A stretch of 45,520 nt of DNA, taken from the NCBI GenBank assembly GCA_903836465.1, contig CAILRB010000046.1, forward strand, positions 1 to 45,520. Direction: 5' to 3'. Source of the DNA: an uncultured Chlorobiaceae bacterium. Lineage in GTDB: Bacteria > Bacteroidota > Chlorobiia > Chlorobiales > Chlorobiaceae. Under the pieces are notes generated by a model, which saw only the letters and a program-made list of their open reading frames with translations, had not been told where the DNA came from and did not search any database. Below, in pieces: positions 25,339 to 33,482 of this stretch (position 1 is its first letter; each line of letters starts with the position of its first letter). A program made the translations under genes and the position numbers.

Positions 25339-25429
25339 AAAAGCCTGCGCGGTTATATGCTTCAAAAATCTGCGGTTTGCGCGGGTCAGTCTGATTGTTT
25401 GTAAGGCATAAAACAGGAGAACATAAGAA

Positions 25430-25694
25430 GTGCCAATCATATCAATGTTTTACGGAATCATTATCCGGTTGTATCTTCTCGACAATAAACATCACAATAC
25501 CCCGCACATTCATGCGAGATACGCGGAATTTGAAGCTTCTTTGGGTATCGAATGGAGAGATTTTGGCTGGCAATCTGCCTCGCAAGCAACTGCGCCTGGT
25601 GCAAGCATGGATTGAATTACATCGTGATGAATTGATGGCTGATTGGGAGTTGTCGGTTAATGGAGAGGAACCATATAAAATTACACCACTGTGA
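25430..25694 (+). pseudogene. DUF4160 protein gene with one frameshift
   Basis: A GTG start at 25430 follows AGGAGA at a normal distance and gives 'MPIISMFYGIIIRLYLLDNKHHNTPHIHARYAEFEASLGI', the start of DUF4160. The rest, 'NGEILAGNLPRKQLRLVQAWIELHRDELMADWELSVNGEEPYKI', is in another frame. The junction is near 25550 and is explained by one missing base. DUF4160 proteins pair with DUF2442 proteins (the next gene); function unknown, probably TA-like. A sequencing error at this site would restore a normal 88-residue gene. Confidence 0.8.
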
Positions 25695-25702
25695 GGTCTT
25701 GT

Positions 25703-25966
25703 ATGTATTGGGATGTAAAAGTTGTCAAACCGTTATCCGATTATCGCATTTATGTTGAAATTGAAGATGGTCGTCAGGGTGTCTTTGATATGAAGCCTTA
25801 CCTTGATCGCGGTCTCTTCCGGGAACTTGCAGGTGAGCATTATTTCAATCAGGTAGGTATTCTTTTTGGGGCTGTTACCTGGCCGCACCAACAAGATATT
25901 GCGCCAGAAACCCTCATTGACGGAATGGTACCGGTTGAAACCATGCCTCATGCCGGTGTAGACTGA
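25703..25966 (+). CDS. DUF2442 domain protein
   Basis: An 87-residue DUF2442 protein from ATG 25703, preceded by GAGG at 25693-25696. Core: 'YRIYVEIEDGRQGVFDMKPYLDRGLFRELA' and 'FGAVTWPHQQDIAPETL', with the typical aromatic-Pro turn. It starts 8 bp after the stop of the DUF4160 gene, the normal order for this pair. It differs strongly from the DUF2442 protein at 12-269, so the two are not a recent duplication. Function unknown. Confidence 0.85.
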   Translation: MYWDVKVVKPLSDYRIYVEIEDGRQGVFDMKPYLDRGLFRELAGEHYFNQVGILFGAVTWPHQQDIAPETLIDGMVPVETMPHAGVD

Positions 25967-26022
25967 TCGGTATAAGTCGACAGGTTTAAATCGCTATTGG
26001 ATATATTCCTCGAAAATTCTTA

Positions 26023-26070
26023 AACATCAATCAACTACCCCGTAGCTCTGCGGCGTAGTTGATTGATGTT
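26023..26070. repeat. large perfect hairpin in accessory island
   Basis: AACATCAATCAACTAC (26023-26038) and GTAGTTGATTGATGTT (26055-26070) are perfect 16-bp arms with a 16-base loop. It is followed by CCCTTGATC, with no T-run. It separates the DUF4160/DUF2442 pair from the broken PIN gene. It may be a terminator or the trace of a mobile element; its repeat family is unknown to me. Confidence 0.6.
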
Positions 26071-26073
26071 CCC

Positions 26074-26309
26074 TTGATCTTGATAACCGAACAAGTACTC
26101 GATATTGCCAACTCGCTGGTAGCGAAGGGGATTATTTCAGCCAAGGCTTCTGAAAATGCGCTCCACCTTGCAATTACCACCAGTCAATGGAGTTGATTAT
26201 CTTCTGACGTGGAACTGTCGGCATATTGTAAACCTCGAGATACAAAGAGGTATCGCGCCCGTTCATTTGCACCCCCGAAGAACTACTTGGAGACGAAAAT
26301 GTTGAATGA
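26074..26309 (+). pseudogene. PIN-domain toxin remnant, frame broken twice, 5' part missing
   Basis: Three frames in succession read as one PIN-domain C-terminal half: 'ITEQVLDIANSLVAKGIISAKASENALHLAITT', then 'VNGVDYLLTWNCRHIVNLEIQRGI' (near 26194-26265), then 'ICTPEELLGDE' (near 26270-26300). The 'VDYLLTWNCRHI.N' segment is typical of one VapC-like group. The N-terminal half with the first Asp is absent, so this is a 5'-truncated relic with two frameshifts. The next gene, a small partner protein, starts inside its last codons, as in the intact pairs. Confidence 0.75.
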
Positions 26310-26502
26310 CGAAATCGTAGATGAAGTAAGAGCTATTCGTGATGCCCATGCAGCCAAATTTGGCTATGACTTGCAGGCTATCTATGCTGATTTGAAAAAG
26401 TCAGAAGCTGAACATATTGCCGCTGGTCATCCATTTATTCCTGCGCCTGAGTGTCCGGTGCCTGACACGGCATTGCATTGGACTCGCTTCGCTCACCGCT
26501 GA
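26299..26502 (+). CDS. small partner protein of the PIN toxin remnant
   Basis: From ATG 26299 the product begins 'MLNDEIVDEVRAIRDAHAAKFGYDLQAIYADLKKSE', which is the pattern of a short acidic protein regularly encoded just after such PIN-domain genes. The C-terminal part ('AAGHPFIPAPECPVPDTALHWTRFAHR') is probably divergent or read from flanking sequence. If the pair was a TA module, this would be the antitoxin or an accessory protein, now without a toxin. Length is 67 residues. Confidence 0.65.
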   Translation: MLNDEIVDEVRAIRDAHAAKFGYDLQAIYADLKKSEAEHIAAGHPFIPAPECPVPDTALHWTRFAHR

Positions 26503-26639
26503 ATTCAGACGTTCGCAAGAGCTGGAGGATATTTCAATATTCAGGGATTTTATTTGTCGTCAACAGATTAAATTTTATAAGGCCGAGATAAAAAAGTTTA
26601 AGCGAAAGGATAAAGGATTCTCTTTGCTGTTTTAGACAA

Positions 26640-26682
26640 CCCGTTACTCTGTGCCTTTTGGTAAAGTATTGAGAGTAACGGG
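26640..26682. terminator. bidirectional hairpin next to trpB2
   Basis: CCCGTTACTC (26640-26649) pairs perfectly with GAGTAACGGG (26673-26682), loop 23 bases. It lies 10 bp from the end of trpB2 on the minus strand and is the likely terminator for it, and perhaps for the island on the plus strand, where GAGTTTGCTTTT follows. Confidence 0.6.
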
Positions 26683-26692
26683 GAGTTTGCTT

Positions 26693-28066
26693 TTACGCTT
26701 TCGGTGGAGCGGGGTGGTCTTTGATGGCGGCAAGAGAACGTTGCAGAAACTCTTCGGGGAGTCGGTAGTCACTGATTTTTCCTGACAGGAAAGCATCATA
26801 ACCCTGAAGATCCATCAGTCCATGGCCTGACCAGTTCATGAGAATCACCTTCTCCTTGCCCTCCTCTTTTGCCTTTTTTGCCTCACGGATAGTCTGCGCG
26901 ATGGCATGTGAGGTTTCGGGCGCTGGGATGAAGCCTTCGGTATGGGCAAAAAGCAGAGCGGCTTCGTAGCACTCCGTCTGAGGAATAGAGGTGGCCTCAA
27001 TCAGCCCAAGTTGTTTGACATGGCTTACCAGCGGCGCCATACCATGATAGCGCAACCCGCCGGCATGAATGGCTGGCGGAATAAAGCCATGCCCAAGGCT
27101 GTGCATCGGCAGCATCGGCGTCATTTTTGCAACGTCACCGTTATCATAGACATAAGGGCCCCTCGTCAGGGTAGGGCAGGCTTCGGGCTCTGTGGCTATA
27201 ACCTGAACCTCACGTCCATGGATTTTGTCGCAGATAAAGGGGAAGCTGATACCGGCAAAGTTCGATCCTCCACCTGCGCAGCCGATAACGATATCCGGAT
27301 AAAGGCTCACCTTCTCAAGCTGTTTGCGGGCTTCAAGGCCGATAATGGTCTGGTGCAGCATTACATGGTTCAGGACGCTGCCGAGTGCGTAGCGGGTATC
27401 ATCGCGCTGCACAGCCAGCTCAATGGCTTCACTGATGGCAATGGCAAGGCTGCCTGGTGTGTCGGGTGTCTCCGCCAGAATCCGTCGTCCTGTTTCGGTT
27501 TGCATGCTTGGGCTGGCAATGCACTCTGCCCCCCAGGTGTTCATCATGATTTTGCGGAAAGGCTTCTGGTCGAAACTGATTCTGACCATAAAGACTTTAC
27601 AGTCGATACCGACCAGTTTGCAGCTCATGGCAAGTGCGCTTCCCCACTGGCCAGCGCCAGTTTCAGTAATGAGATGCTTTATGCCAAACGCCTTGTTGTA
27701 CCATGCCTGCGGAACAGCGGAGTTGGGCTTGTGGCTGCCTGCGGGCGATACGCCCTCATTTTTATAGAAAATCTTTGCCGGAGTCTTTAAGGCTGCTTCA
27801 AGTCGATGGGCCCGGTAGAGGGGTGAGGGACGCCAAAGTTTCAGAATAGCCTGTACCTCCTGGGGAATTTCTATCCACCGTTCAGTGCTCATCTCCTGCT
27901 CAATAAGGTTCATAGGAAAGACCTTGGCAAGGGCATCCGGGCCTATCGGGTTACCATCAGGCCCCAGGGGAGGTGGTAGCGGTGAAGGCAGATCAGCCTG
28001 AATATTGTACCAGTGGCGGGGCATTTCCTCTTCGTTCAGCAGGATCTTCGTAAGTTCCGAACTCAT
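26693..28066 (-). CDS. trpB2: TrpB2-type tryptophan synthase beta-like enzyme
   Basis: A 457-residue PLP enzyme of the TrpB2 group: condenses indole with serine to tryptophan, with or without a TrpA partner. The PLP Lys is in '[10 protein letters not shown]'. The substrate-binding segment is '[12 protein letters not shown]', the glycine-rich phosphate loop '[11 protein letters not shown]'. TrpB2 differs from TrpB1 by extra N-terminal residues such as '[22 protein letters not shown]', seen here. No other trp gene is adjacent, as is usual for TrpB2, which may salvage indole. A terminator hairpin follows at 26640-26682 and a tRNA-Leu gene precedes it. Confidence 0.95.
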   Translation of the reverse strand: MSSELTKILLNEEEMPRHWYNIQADLPSPLPPPLGPDGNPIGPDALAKVFPMNLIEQEMSTERWIEIPQEVQAILKLWRPSPLYRAHRLEAALKTPAKIFYKNEGVSPAGSHKPNSAVPQAWYNKAFGIKHLITETGAGQWGSALAMSCKLVGIDCKVFMVRISFDQKPFRKIMMNTWGAECIASPSMQTETGRRILAETPDTPGSLAIAISEAIELAVQRDDTRYALGSVLNHVMLHQTIIGLEARKQLEKVSLYPDIVIGCAGGGSNFAGISFPFICDKIHGREVQVIATEPEACPTLTRGPYVYDNGDVAKMTPMLPMHSLGHGFIPPAIHAGGLRYHGMAPLVSHVKQLGLIEATSIPQTECYEAALLFAHTEGFIPAPETSHAIAQTIREAKKAKEEGKEKVILMNWSGHGLMDLQGYDAFLSGKISDYRLPEEFLQRSLAAIKDHPAPPKA

Positions 28067-28137
28067 GATTGCGGTAAATTTAGGGTGAAGGAGTACTGCA
28101 AGGGTGAGAAAGCCTGAAAAAGACGGCCAGTCTTACA

Positions 28138-28226
28138 TGGTGCCGAAGACGGGAATCGAACCCGTACGTCCATTGCTGAACACGGGATTTTAAGTCCCGG
28201 GCGTCTACCAGTTCCGCCACTTCGGC
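28138..28226 (-). tRNA. tRNA-Leu (anticodon UAA)
   Basis: On the minus strand: acceptor GCCGAAG/CTTCGGC, anticodon stem CGGGA/TCCCG around loop CTTAAAA (anticodon TAA at 28190-28192), a long variable arm typical of tRNA-Leu, T-stem ACGGG/CCCGT with loop TTCGATT. The 3' end ACCA is encoded. It lies between thiL and trpB2. Confidence 0.96.
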
Positions 28227-28330
28227 TTGCGGTCGTGCTTTACAGGACGAGCAATTTACTATCTTCGCAGTGTTTCCCAAAAAAATAAATGGTTCTTGCG
28301 TTACCCTCATTTTTCTCAGAGTCATTGGAG

Positions 28331-29398
28331 TTACGCGCTGAAATGATCGAATCCCCTGATTGAGGCAAGATCGATGTTCATGCCATAGATATCAACAAGA
28401 TGTACTCCCGCCTCCTGGTCAGTAATTTCTCCAATGACAGATATCTTCTTGTTATCGGTAATTCTCTGGTACTCCTCCTTTGAAATCGTAAAGAGCAACT
28501 GGTAATCTTCGCCGCTCGTCAGCGCCCAGGTCAGAGCATCATCCTGCATTTCATCGGCAACTCTTCGTGTGCTGGATGAGATGGGAATACTGCGTTCCCG
28601 AATCAGTGCGCCAGTCTTTGATTGCTGGCAGATATGCTGGAGATCAGAGCTGAGACCGTCCGAAATGTCGATCATTGATGAGGGGCGAATATTGCGCGAA
28701 TGGAAGAACCTTACAATATCAATTCGTGCAAGAGGAAGCAATTGCTGCTGTATGACTTCACTGTATTCTTTCAGTTCTGCCATAACGTTTTTGGAATAAG
28801 GCTCGTTATTTTCAAGATGGTTCAGCATAATCTCTTTTTCGCGCGTGAGCAGTTTCAGCCCAGCGGCAGCTCCCCCAAGCGACCCGGTTACACAGAGCAA
28901 ATCCCCGGGTTTGGCGCCGCTTCTGCGGGTGATCTGCTCCGGTGACACTTCACCGATCATGGTGACTGAAATGACCAGACCGGATTGTGATGATGAGGTG
29001 TCACCGCCCGCAATGGCAATTTCATACTCTTTTGCCGCATGACTCATGCCGATGTAGAGTTCTTCAATCATTGTTATCGGGAATGATGCTGGCACGGCAA
29101 CCGCGATCAGGGCGTATCGGGGTGTGGCATTCATGGCGCAAATATCGGAGACATTGACGCTGATAGCCTTGCTTCCCAGATGTTTCAGGGGTGTTGTCAG
29201 CAGATCGAAGTGCACCTGTTCGGCAAGCATGTCGGTTGTTGCGACCTGTAAAAGTTCCGCTGACGGCTGAAAGACGGCGCAGTCGTCGCCAATTCCGGTC
29301 AACAGTTTGGGTACAGCAGAGAGGGTTGGTTGCACAAGAGCTGCGATTCTGTCAATCAGGCCGAATTCCCCGATTCCCGAAATAGCTTTATATGGCAT
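28331..29398 (-). CDS. thiL: thiamine-monophosphate kinase
   Basis: Phosphorylates thiamine monophosphate to thiamine diphosphate with ATP, the last step of the cofactor's synthesis. From ATG 29398 the product has 355 residues and starts at the conserved 'GEFGLIDRIAAL' region. Motifs: 'GIGDDCAVF' and 'TTDMLAEQVHFDL' (metal and phosphate binding), 'GGDTSSS', 'VTGSLGGAAAGL', 'MIDISDGLSSDL' and 'SGEDYQLLF'. The frame is open upstream to 29494 but the extra residues lack family similarity. It is divergent from ftsY; about 108 bp between them should hold both promoters. Confidence 0.96.
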   Translation of the reverse strand: MPYKAISGIGEFGLIDRIAALVQPTLSAVPKLLTGIGDDCAVFQPSAELLQVATTDMLAEQVHFDLLTTPLKHLGSKAISVNVSDICAMNATPRYALIAVAVPASFPITMIEELYIGMSHAAKEYEIAIAGGDTSSSQSGLVISVTMIGEVSPEQITRRSGAKPGDLLCVTGSLGGAAAGLKLLTREKEIMLNHLENNEPYSKNVMAELKEYSEVIQQQLLPLARIDIVRFFHSRNIRPSSMIDISDGLSSDLQHICQQSKTGALIRERSIPISSSTRRVADEMQDDALTWALTSGEDYQLLFTISKEEYQRITDNKKISVIGEITDQEAGVHLVDIYGMNIDLASIRGFDHFSA

Positions 29399-29506
29399 TT
29401 TTTTACGTAAATTAAAGTTCATACTTATTAAGGAGTGGAGCGCTTCATTGTTACTCCACGCCACAGGGATTACAATATCAATAACAGAAGGCAATATCCT
29501 CTTTTT

Positions 29507-30451
29507 ATGGGTTTTTTTGACAAGTTCAAAATATCAAGGTTAAAGGAAGGGCTCGAAAAAACCCGCGATACTTTTCGGGAGAAACTTTCCGTTATTACAA
29601 AAGGAAAAACAGAGATAGACGAAGAGTTTCTTGAGGAGCTTGAAACGATTCTTGTTGCTGCCGATGTTGGTGTGGAGACCACGCTAAGGATTGTTGAGGC
29701 AATTACGGAGCGGGCAAAAACAGAGAGTTATCGCTCTGAAGAGGAGCTGAACAAAATGCTGATGGAGGAGATTCAACAGATGCTCGAGGAGACCGGGGAG
29801 GAGCATCCGCTTGATTTTGATGCGCCTCTTCCGGCGAAGCCCTACGTCATTTTAATTGTCGGAGTGAACGGCGCCGGCAAAACCACCAGCGTTGCCAAAT
29901 TAGCCCGCAATTATGACAAAGCAGGCAAGAAAGTCATCATAGCGGCGGCAGATACGTTCAGGGCTGCGGCTTATGAGCAGCTTCAAATATGGGCCGACAG
30001 GGCAGGTGTTCCAATGATCGGACAGGCCCAGGGTTCCGATCCCGCTTCGGTCGTCTATGATGCTGTCAGCGCTGCGGTTTCCAGAAATGCCGATGTGGTA
30101 CTTGTTGATACTGCCGGACGCCTGCATAATAAAAGCCACCTGATGGAGGAGCTTGCCAAGATAATGCGGGTGGCTAAAAAGAGGATTCCTGAAGCGCCTC
30201 ATGAGGTATTGCTTGTTCTTGACGGCACAACCGGGCAGAATGCCGTGCAGCAGGCAAGGGAATTTACGAAGTTCGTACAGGTTACCGGGCTTGTGGTTAC
30301 CAAGCTTGACGGGACGGCAAAGGGCGGAATTGTGCTCTCCATTTCACGAGAACTTAAGCTGCCGGTCAAGTATATCGGTGTCGGTGAAAAAATTGATGAT
30401 CTTCAGTTGTTTGATCGTGCGGAGTTTGTTGCCGCGATTCTCGGACGTTAG
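29507..30451 (+). CDS. ftsY: signal recognition particle receptor FtsY
   Basis: The SRP receptor GTPase that guides ribosomes making membrane proteins to the translocon. From ATG 29507 ('MGFFDKFKISRLKEGL') the product has 314 residues, a short-N-terminus type with the NG domain almost complete. GTPase motifs: 'GVNGAGKTTSVAKLA' (G1), 'DTFRAAA' (G2), 'DTAGRLHNK' (G3), 'TKLDGTAKGG' (G4) and 'GVGEKIDDLQLFD' (closing loop). A longer frame from 29435 adds residues that do not fit the family. Its neighbour downstream (pcm) begins 220 bp later. Confidence 0.97.
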   Translation: MGFFDKFKISRLKEGLEKTRDTFREKLSVITKGKTEIDEEFLEELETILVAADVGVETTLRIVEAITERAKTESYRSEEELNKMLMEEIQQMLEETGEEHPLDFDAPLPAKPYVILIVGVNGAGKTTSVAKLARNYDKAGKKVIIAAADTFRAAAYEQLQIWADRAGVPMIGQAQGSDPASVVYDAVSAAVSRNADVVLVDTAGRLHNKSHLMEELAKIMRVAKKRIPEAPHEVLLVLDGTTGQNAVQQAREFTKFVQVTGLVVTKLDGTAKGGIVLSISRELKLPVKYIGVGEKIDDLQLFDRAEFVAAILGR

Positions 30452-30675
30452 CGTGATCGTCATTATGCGGAAAAAAGTATTGGTGTTTATTGAGGATATG
30501 GATCAGGAGAGAGAGGGAAGCCAGAGCGGGATTTATTGTCAAAAATGGTAAACTATGCTCCGGAGATTGTTTTTTGTTGTTTTTGATGCAATATTAGCCA
30601 GTCCAAGTGCAAGAGCCGATAATCTTATAATACCTGCGGTTGATTGAAGAGATAAGCTCAACGGGTAGACTTTTG

Positions 30676-31353
30676 ATGATGAAGGGGTCGCAAAAAGTTC
30701 AGGATGTCAGGCGGCGTGAGATGGTTGAAACGCTGAAACAGTATGGTATTGTTAACAGTCGGGTGCTTGATGCTTTTCGGGAGGTTCAACGACACCTTTT
30801 TTTTGATGTTGATGCCGCCGATTTAGCCTATAATGACGGTGCGTATCCTATAGGGTTCGGGCAAACTATTTCTCAGCCATATACAGTGGCTTTTATGACA
30901 ACTCTGCTCTTTGAACGCGTTCCTTCCGGGAAAGTGCTGGAAATCGGAACAGGATCAGGTTATCAGGCAGCAATTCTTGATGCACTCGGGTATTCTGTTT
31001 ATACCATTGAACGGATTTCCGAGTTGTATGAAAGAGCTGTAAAGCTTTTTTCCCGTCTCGGACTGAACATAGTTTGTCGCTTTGGAGACGGAACGCTTGG
31101 ATGGGTTGATGAGGTGCCTTTTGATGGTATTGTGGTCACTGCGGGAGCACCCCAGGAACCGGAGTTGTTGAAGCACCAGCTTGCAGAACACGGAAGCATG
31201 GTTATTCCTGTAGGAAATGCTGATTCACAGCAGATGACGGTCATTACAAGATGCGGTGATACGTTCAGGAGAGAGGCCTTTCAGCAGTTTTGTTTTGTGC
31301 CGCTGGTTGGCAGGGAAGGTTGGGGCGACAATTTTTTTTACAACATTATTTAA
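30676..31353 (+). CDS. pcm: protein-L-isoaspartate O-methyltransferase
   Basis: Repairs aged proteins by methylating isoaspartyl residues with SAM. From ATG 30676 the product has 225 residues (an alternative in-frame ATG is at 30679). Signatures: 'GIVNSRVLDAFREVQRHLFFD', 'YPIGFGQTISQPYTVAFMT' (substrate loop), 'VLEIGTGSGYQAAIL' (motif I), 'VYTIERISEL', 'FDGIVVTAGAPQEPELLKHQL' and 'IPVGNADSQQMTVI'. The SurA/PpiD-like gene begins 15 bp after its stop, so the two may form a protein quality-control operon. Confidence 0.95.
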   Translation: MMKGSQKVQDVRRREMVETLKQYGIVNSRVLDAFREVQRHLFFDVDAADLAYNDGAYPIGFGQTISQPYTVAFMTTLLFERVPSGKVLEIGTGSGYQAAILDALGYSVYTIERISELYERAVKLFSRLGLNIVCRFGDGTLGWVDEVPFDGIVVTAGAPQEPELLKHQLAEHGSMVIPVGNADSQQMTVITRCGDTFRREAFQQFCFVPLVGREGWGDNFFYNII

Positions 31354-31368
31354 TTGAAGGAATAAGCC

Positions 31369-33471
31369 ATGGCTGTAATGTCCAGCTTGCGGGATAAGAC
31401 ACATATTATACTCTACACTCTTCTGGCAGCATTTCTTGCGCTGATTGTTTTCGAATGGGGAATGAATTTTACCGGAAAAATCGGCAAACAAGAGAATCAG
31501 GCAGGCAAAGTTAACGGAAAGCCTATAGCTTATAGCCAGTATGATGATGCCTACAAGGCAGTTACTGAAAATTTTCGAAGGAGCAATCCTGGAGTTGACG
31601 TTACATCAGAAATTGAACTCGGGTTGCAGGAAAAGGCATGGAGTGCTGTAGTTGACCAGACTTTACTTGAGCAGCAGTTTGAGAAATTCGGTATTACCCT
31701 TCAGGACCAGGAGGTAGTTGAGGCGCTTAATAGTCCAACCCCGCCTATGGTGGTTCGTCAGTATTTTACTGATCCAGCAACAGGGGTACTTGATCGCAAA
31801 AAACTGGAGAGTGCCCGACTTGATCCACACAATAAGGAGTTGTGGCTTCAGATTGAAAAGTTTGTTCGCCTGGAACTCAAAGAAAATAAGCTGGTCAGGG
31901 CTCTTCAAACTTTTGATCATATTACCGACAGGGAACTTGGCGATATCGTCAACAGGAAGTTTTCACGTTTTGCGGCCTCTTTTATTCCGGTTCCGCTAAG
32001 TTTTGCTGGTGTTGACAGTAGCTTTCCGGTAACAGGCGATGAAATTAAACAATATTATGACGCACATAAAGAGCTTTTCAAGCAGGAGTATCCTTCAAGA
32101 AAAGCCGACTTTGTTTTTTTTCCGCTGAAGCCGTCATCAAAAGACAGTCTTGCCGTTCGAACCGAACTTGAAACGACTCGTGCCGATTTTTCCGGTGCGG
32201 CCAATGAGAACGACTATGTTAAAGTGCAGAGTGATCGTCCGACAGGTATCAACGTAACTTATAGCCGTGGTGATTTTTCACCAGCGGCGGGTGAAGTTGT
32301 TTTCAGTCCGTCGAACCTCAAACCTGGAACGATTGTTGGTCCGGTAGCCGATCGGGGGGAATACCGCCTGATCAAGATTAAAAAGGTTGTTCCGTCTCCT
32401 CAGCCAGTTGCCAGAGCATCGCATATTCTCTTGCGCTTCAATCCTGCAAGCATGGAGGATGTGCAGAAGGTACGCGAACTGTCGATGCTTATTTATAAAC
32501 AGCTTCAGGCGGGCGTTCCTTTTGAAGTGCTTGCAAAAAAATATTCTACTGATCCCGGGAGCGCCATCAATGGAGGCGACATTGGGTGGTTCAGCAAAGA
32601 GCGTATGATCCCTGAATTTTCTGCAGCGGTTTTCAATGCTTCACCGGGGGCCATTCTCAGGCCGGTTCAGACACAGTTTGGCCTGCATATTATCAAGGTG
32701 ACAGGCTTTGATAAAAGCGCTGTTGTCTGTTCAGAGATTGTAAGGAATATTCGTCCTTCGACGGAAACGGTTGACAGTGAGCGTCGTCGTGCTATGGCGT
32801 TTCAGCAAAATGCCAAAGAGAAAGGTTTTGACAAGAGTGCCGCAAGTGAAAAGCAGCAGATCGAAAAAACAGGAGAATTCATCAAGCGTATGATGATTCC
32901 GCAAATCGGTTATAGTGAGAAGGTGACGGCTTATGCATTCAAGGCAGGAGAAGGAGAGCTTTCCGACGTTCTTGAAACTGAAAAAGGATTCTATGTTATG
33001 CGTCTGACGAGCAAAAATGATACAGGATATCGTATGCTTGATCAAGAACTGAAAACGATCATTACAGCGAAACTGGTTCGTGAGAAGAAAGACGCTTTTC
33101 TGGAGAAAAAACTTGCAGCTATGGTAAAGGGGCCCGGAATGACGCTTGAAAAGGTGGTATCTGCAAATGCAGGCCTGCATATTGTTACCGCAGACAGTAT
33201 TCGGTGGAGTGACGGCTATATTCCGGGGTATGGTATTGATCGTGCTCTTGTAGAAGCTATGTCGGGTCTAGCTCCAGGAAAACTCTCCAATCCGCTTAAA
33301 ACAACTGACGGCTACGCCGTTGCGCTGGTCACCAAAAAAACTCTGCCTGCCGGGCTTGACGTGAAGGCTGAAAAAATAGCGGTTGCCCCACAACTGTTCC
33401 AGGCTAAACAGCAGCAAATGATTGGAGAATATCTCCACTCATTGCGTAAAGTTGAAGACTCTCGTCCCTGA
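31369..33471 (+). CDS. PpiD/SurA-like periplasmic peptidyl-prolyl isomerase
   Basis: A 700-residue membrane-anchored chaperone. An N-terminal helix ('IILYTLLAAFLALIVFEW', about residues 11-28) anchors it to the inner membrane. Next is a SurA_N-type helical domain ('GKVNGKPIAYSQYDDAY...GLQEKAWSAVVDQTLLEQQFEKFGI'). A parvulin (PpiC) domain at about 340-445 has 'ARASHILLRFN', 'LAKKYSTDPGSAINGGDIGWFSKERMIPEF' and 'QTQFGLHIIKV'. A second, weaker parvulin-like region follows. PpiD assists newly exported outer-membrane proteins at the translocon. It lies 15 bp after pcm and converges on ptsI with only 11 bp between stop codons. Confidence 0.93.
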   Translation: MAVMSSLRDKTHIILYTLLAAFLALIVFEWGMNFTGKIGKQENQAGKVNGKPIAYSQYDDAYKAVTENFRRSNPGVDVTSEIELGLQEKAWSAVVDQTLLEQQFEKFGITLQDQEVVEALNSPTPPMVVRQYFTDPATGVLDRKKLESARLDPHNKELWLQIEKFVRLELKENKLVRALQTFDHITDRELGDIVNRKFSRFAASFIPVPLSFAGVDSSFPVTGDEIKQYYDAHKELFKQEYPSRKADFVFFPLKPSSKDSLAVRTELETTRADFSGAANENDYVKVQSDRPTGINVTYSRGDFSPAAGEVVFSPSNLKPGTIVGPVADRGEYRLIKIKKVVPSPQPVARASHILLRFNPASMEDVQKVRELSMLIYKQLQAGVPFEVLAKKYSTDPGSAINGGDIGWFSKERMIPEFSAAVFNASPGAILRPVQTQFGLHIIKVTGFDKSAVVCSEIVRNIRPSTETVDSERRRAMAFQQNAKEKGFDKSAASEKQQIEKTGEFIKRMMIPQIGYSEKVTAYAFKAGEGELSDVLETEKGFYVMRLTSKNDTGYRMLDQELKTIITAKLVREKKDAFLEKKLAAMVKGPGMTLEKVVSANAGLHIVTADSIRWSDGYIPGYGIDRALVEAMSGLAPGKLSNPLKTTDGYAVALVTKKTLPAGLDVKAEKIAVAPQLFQAKQQQMIGEYLHSLRKVEDSRP

Positions 33472-33482
33472 CAGGAGAGATA

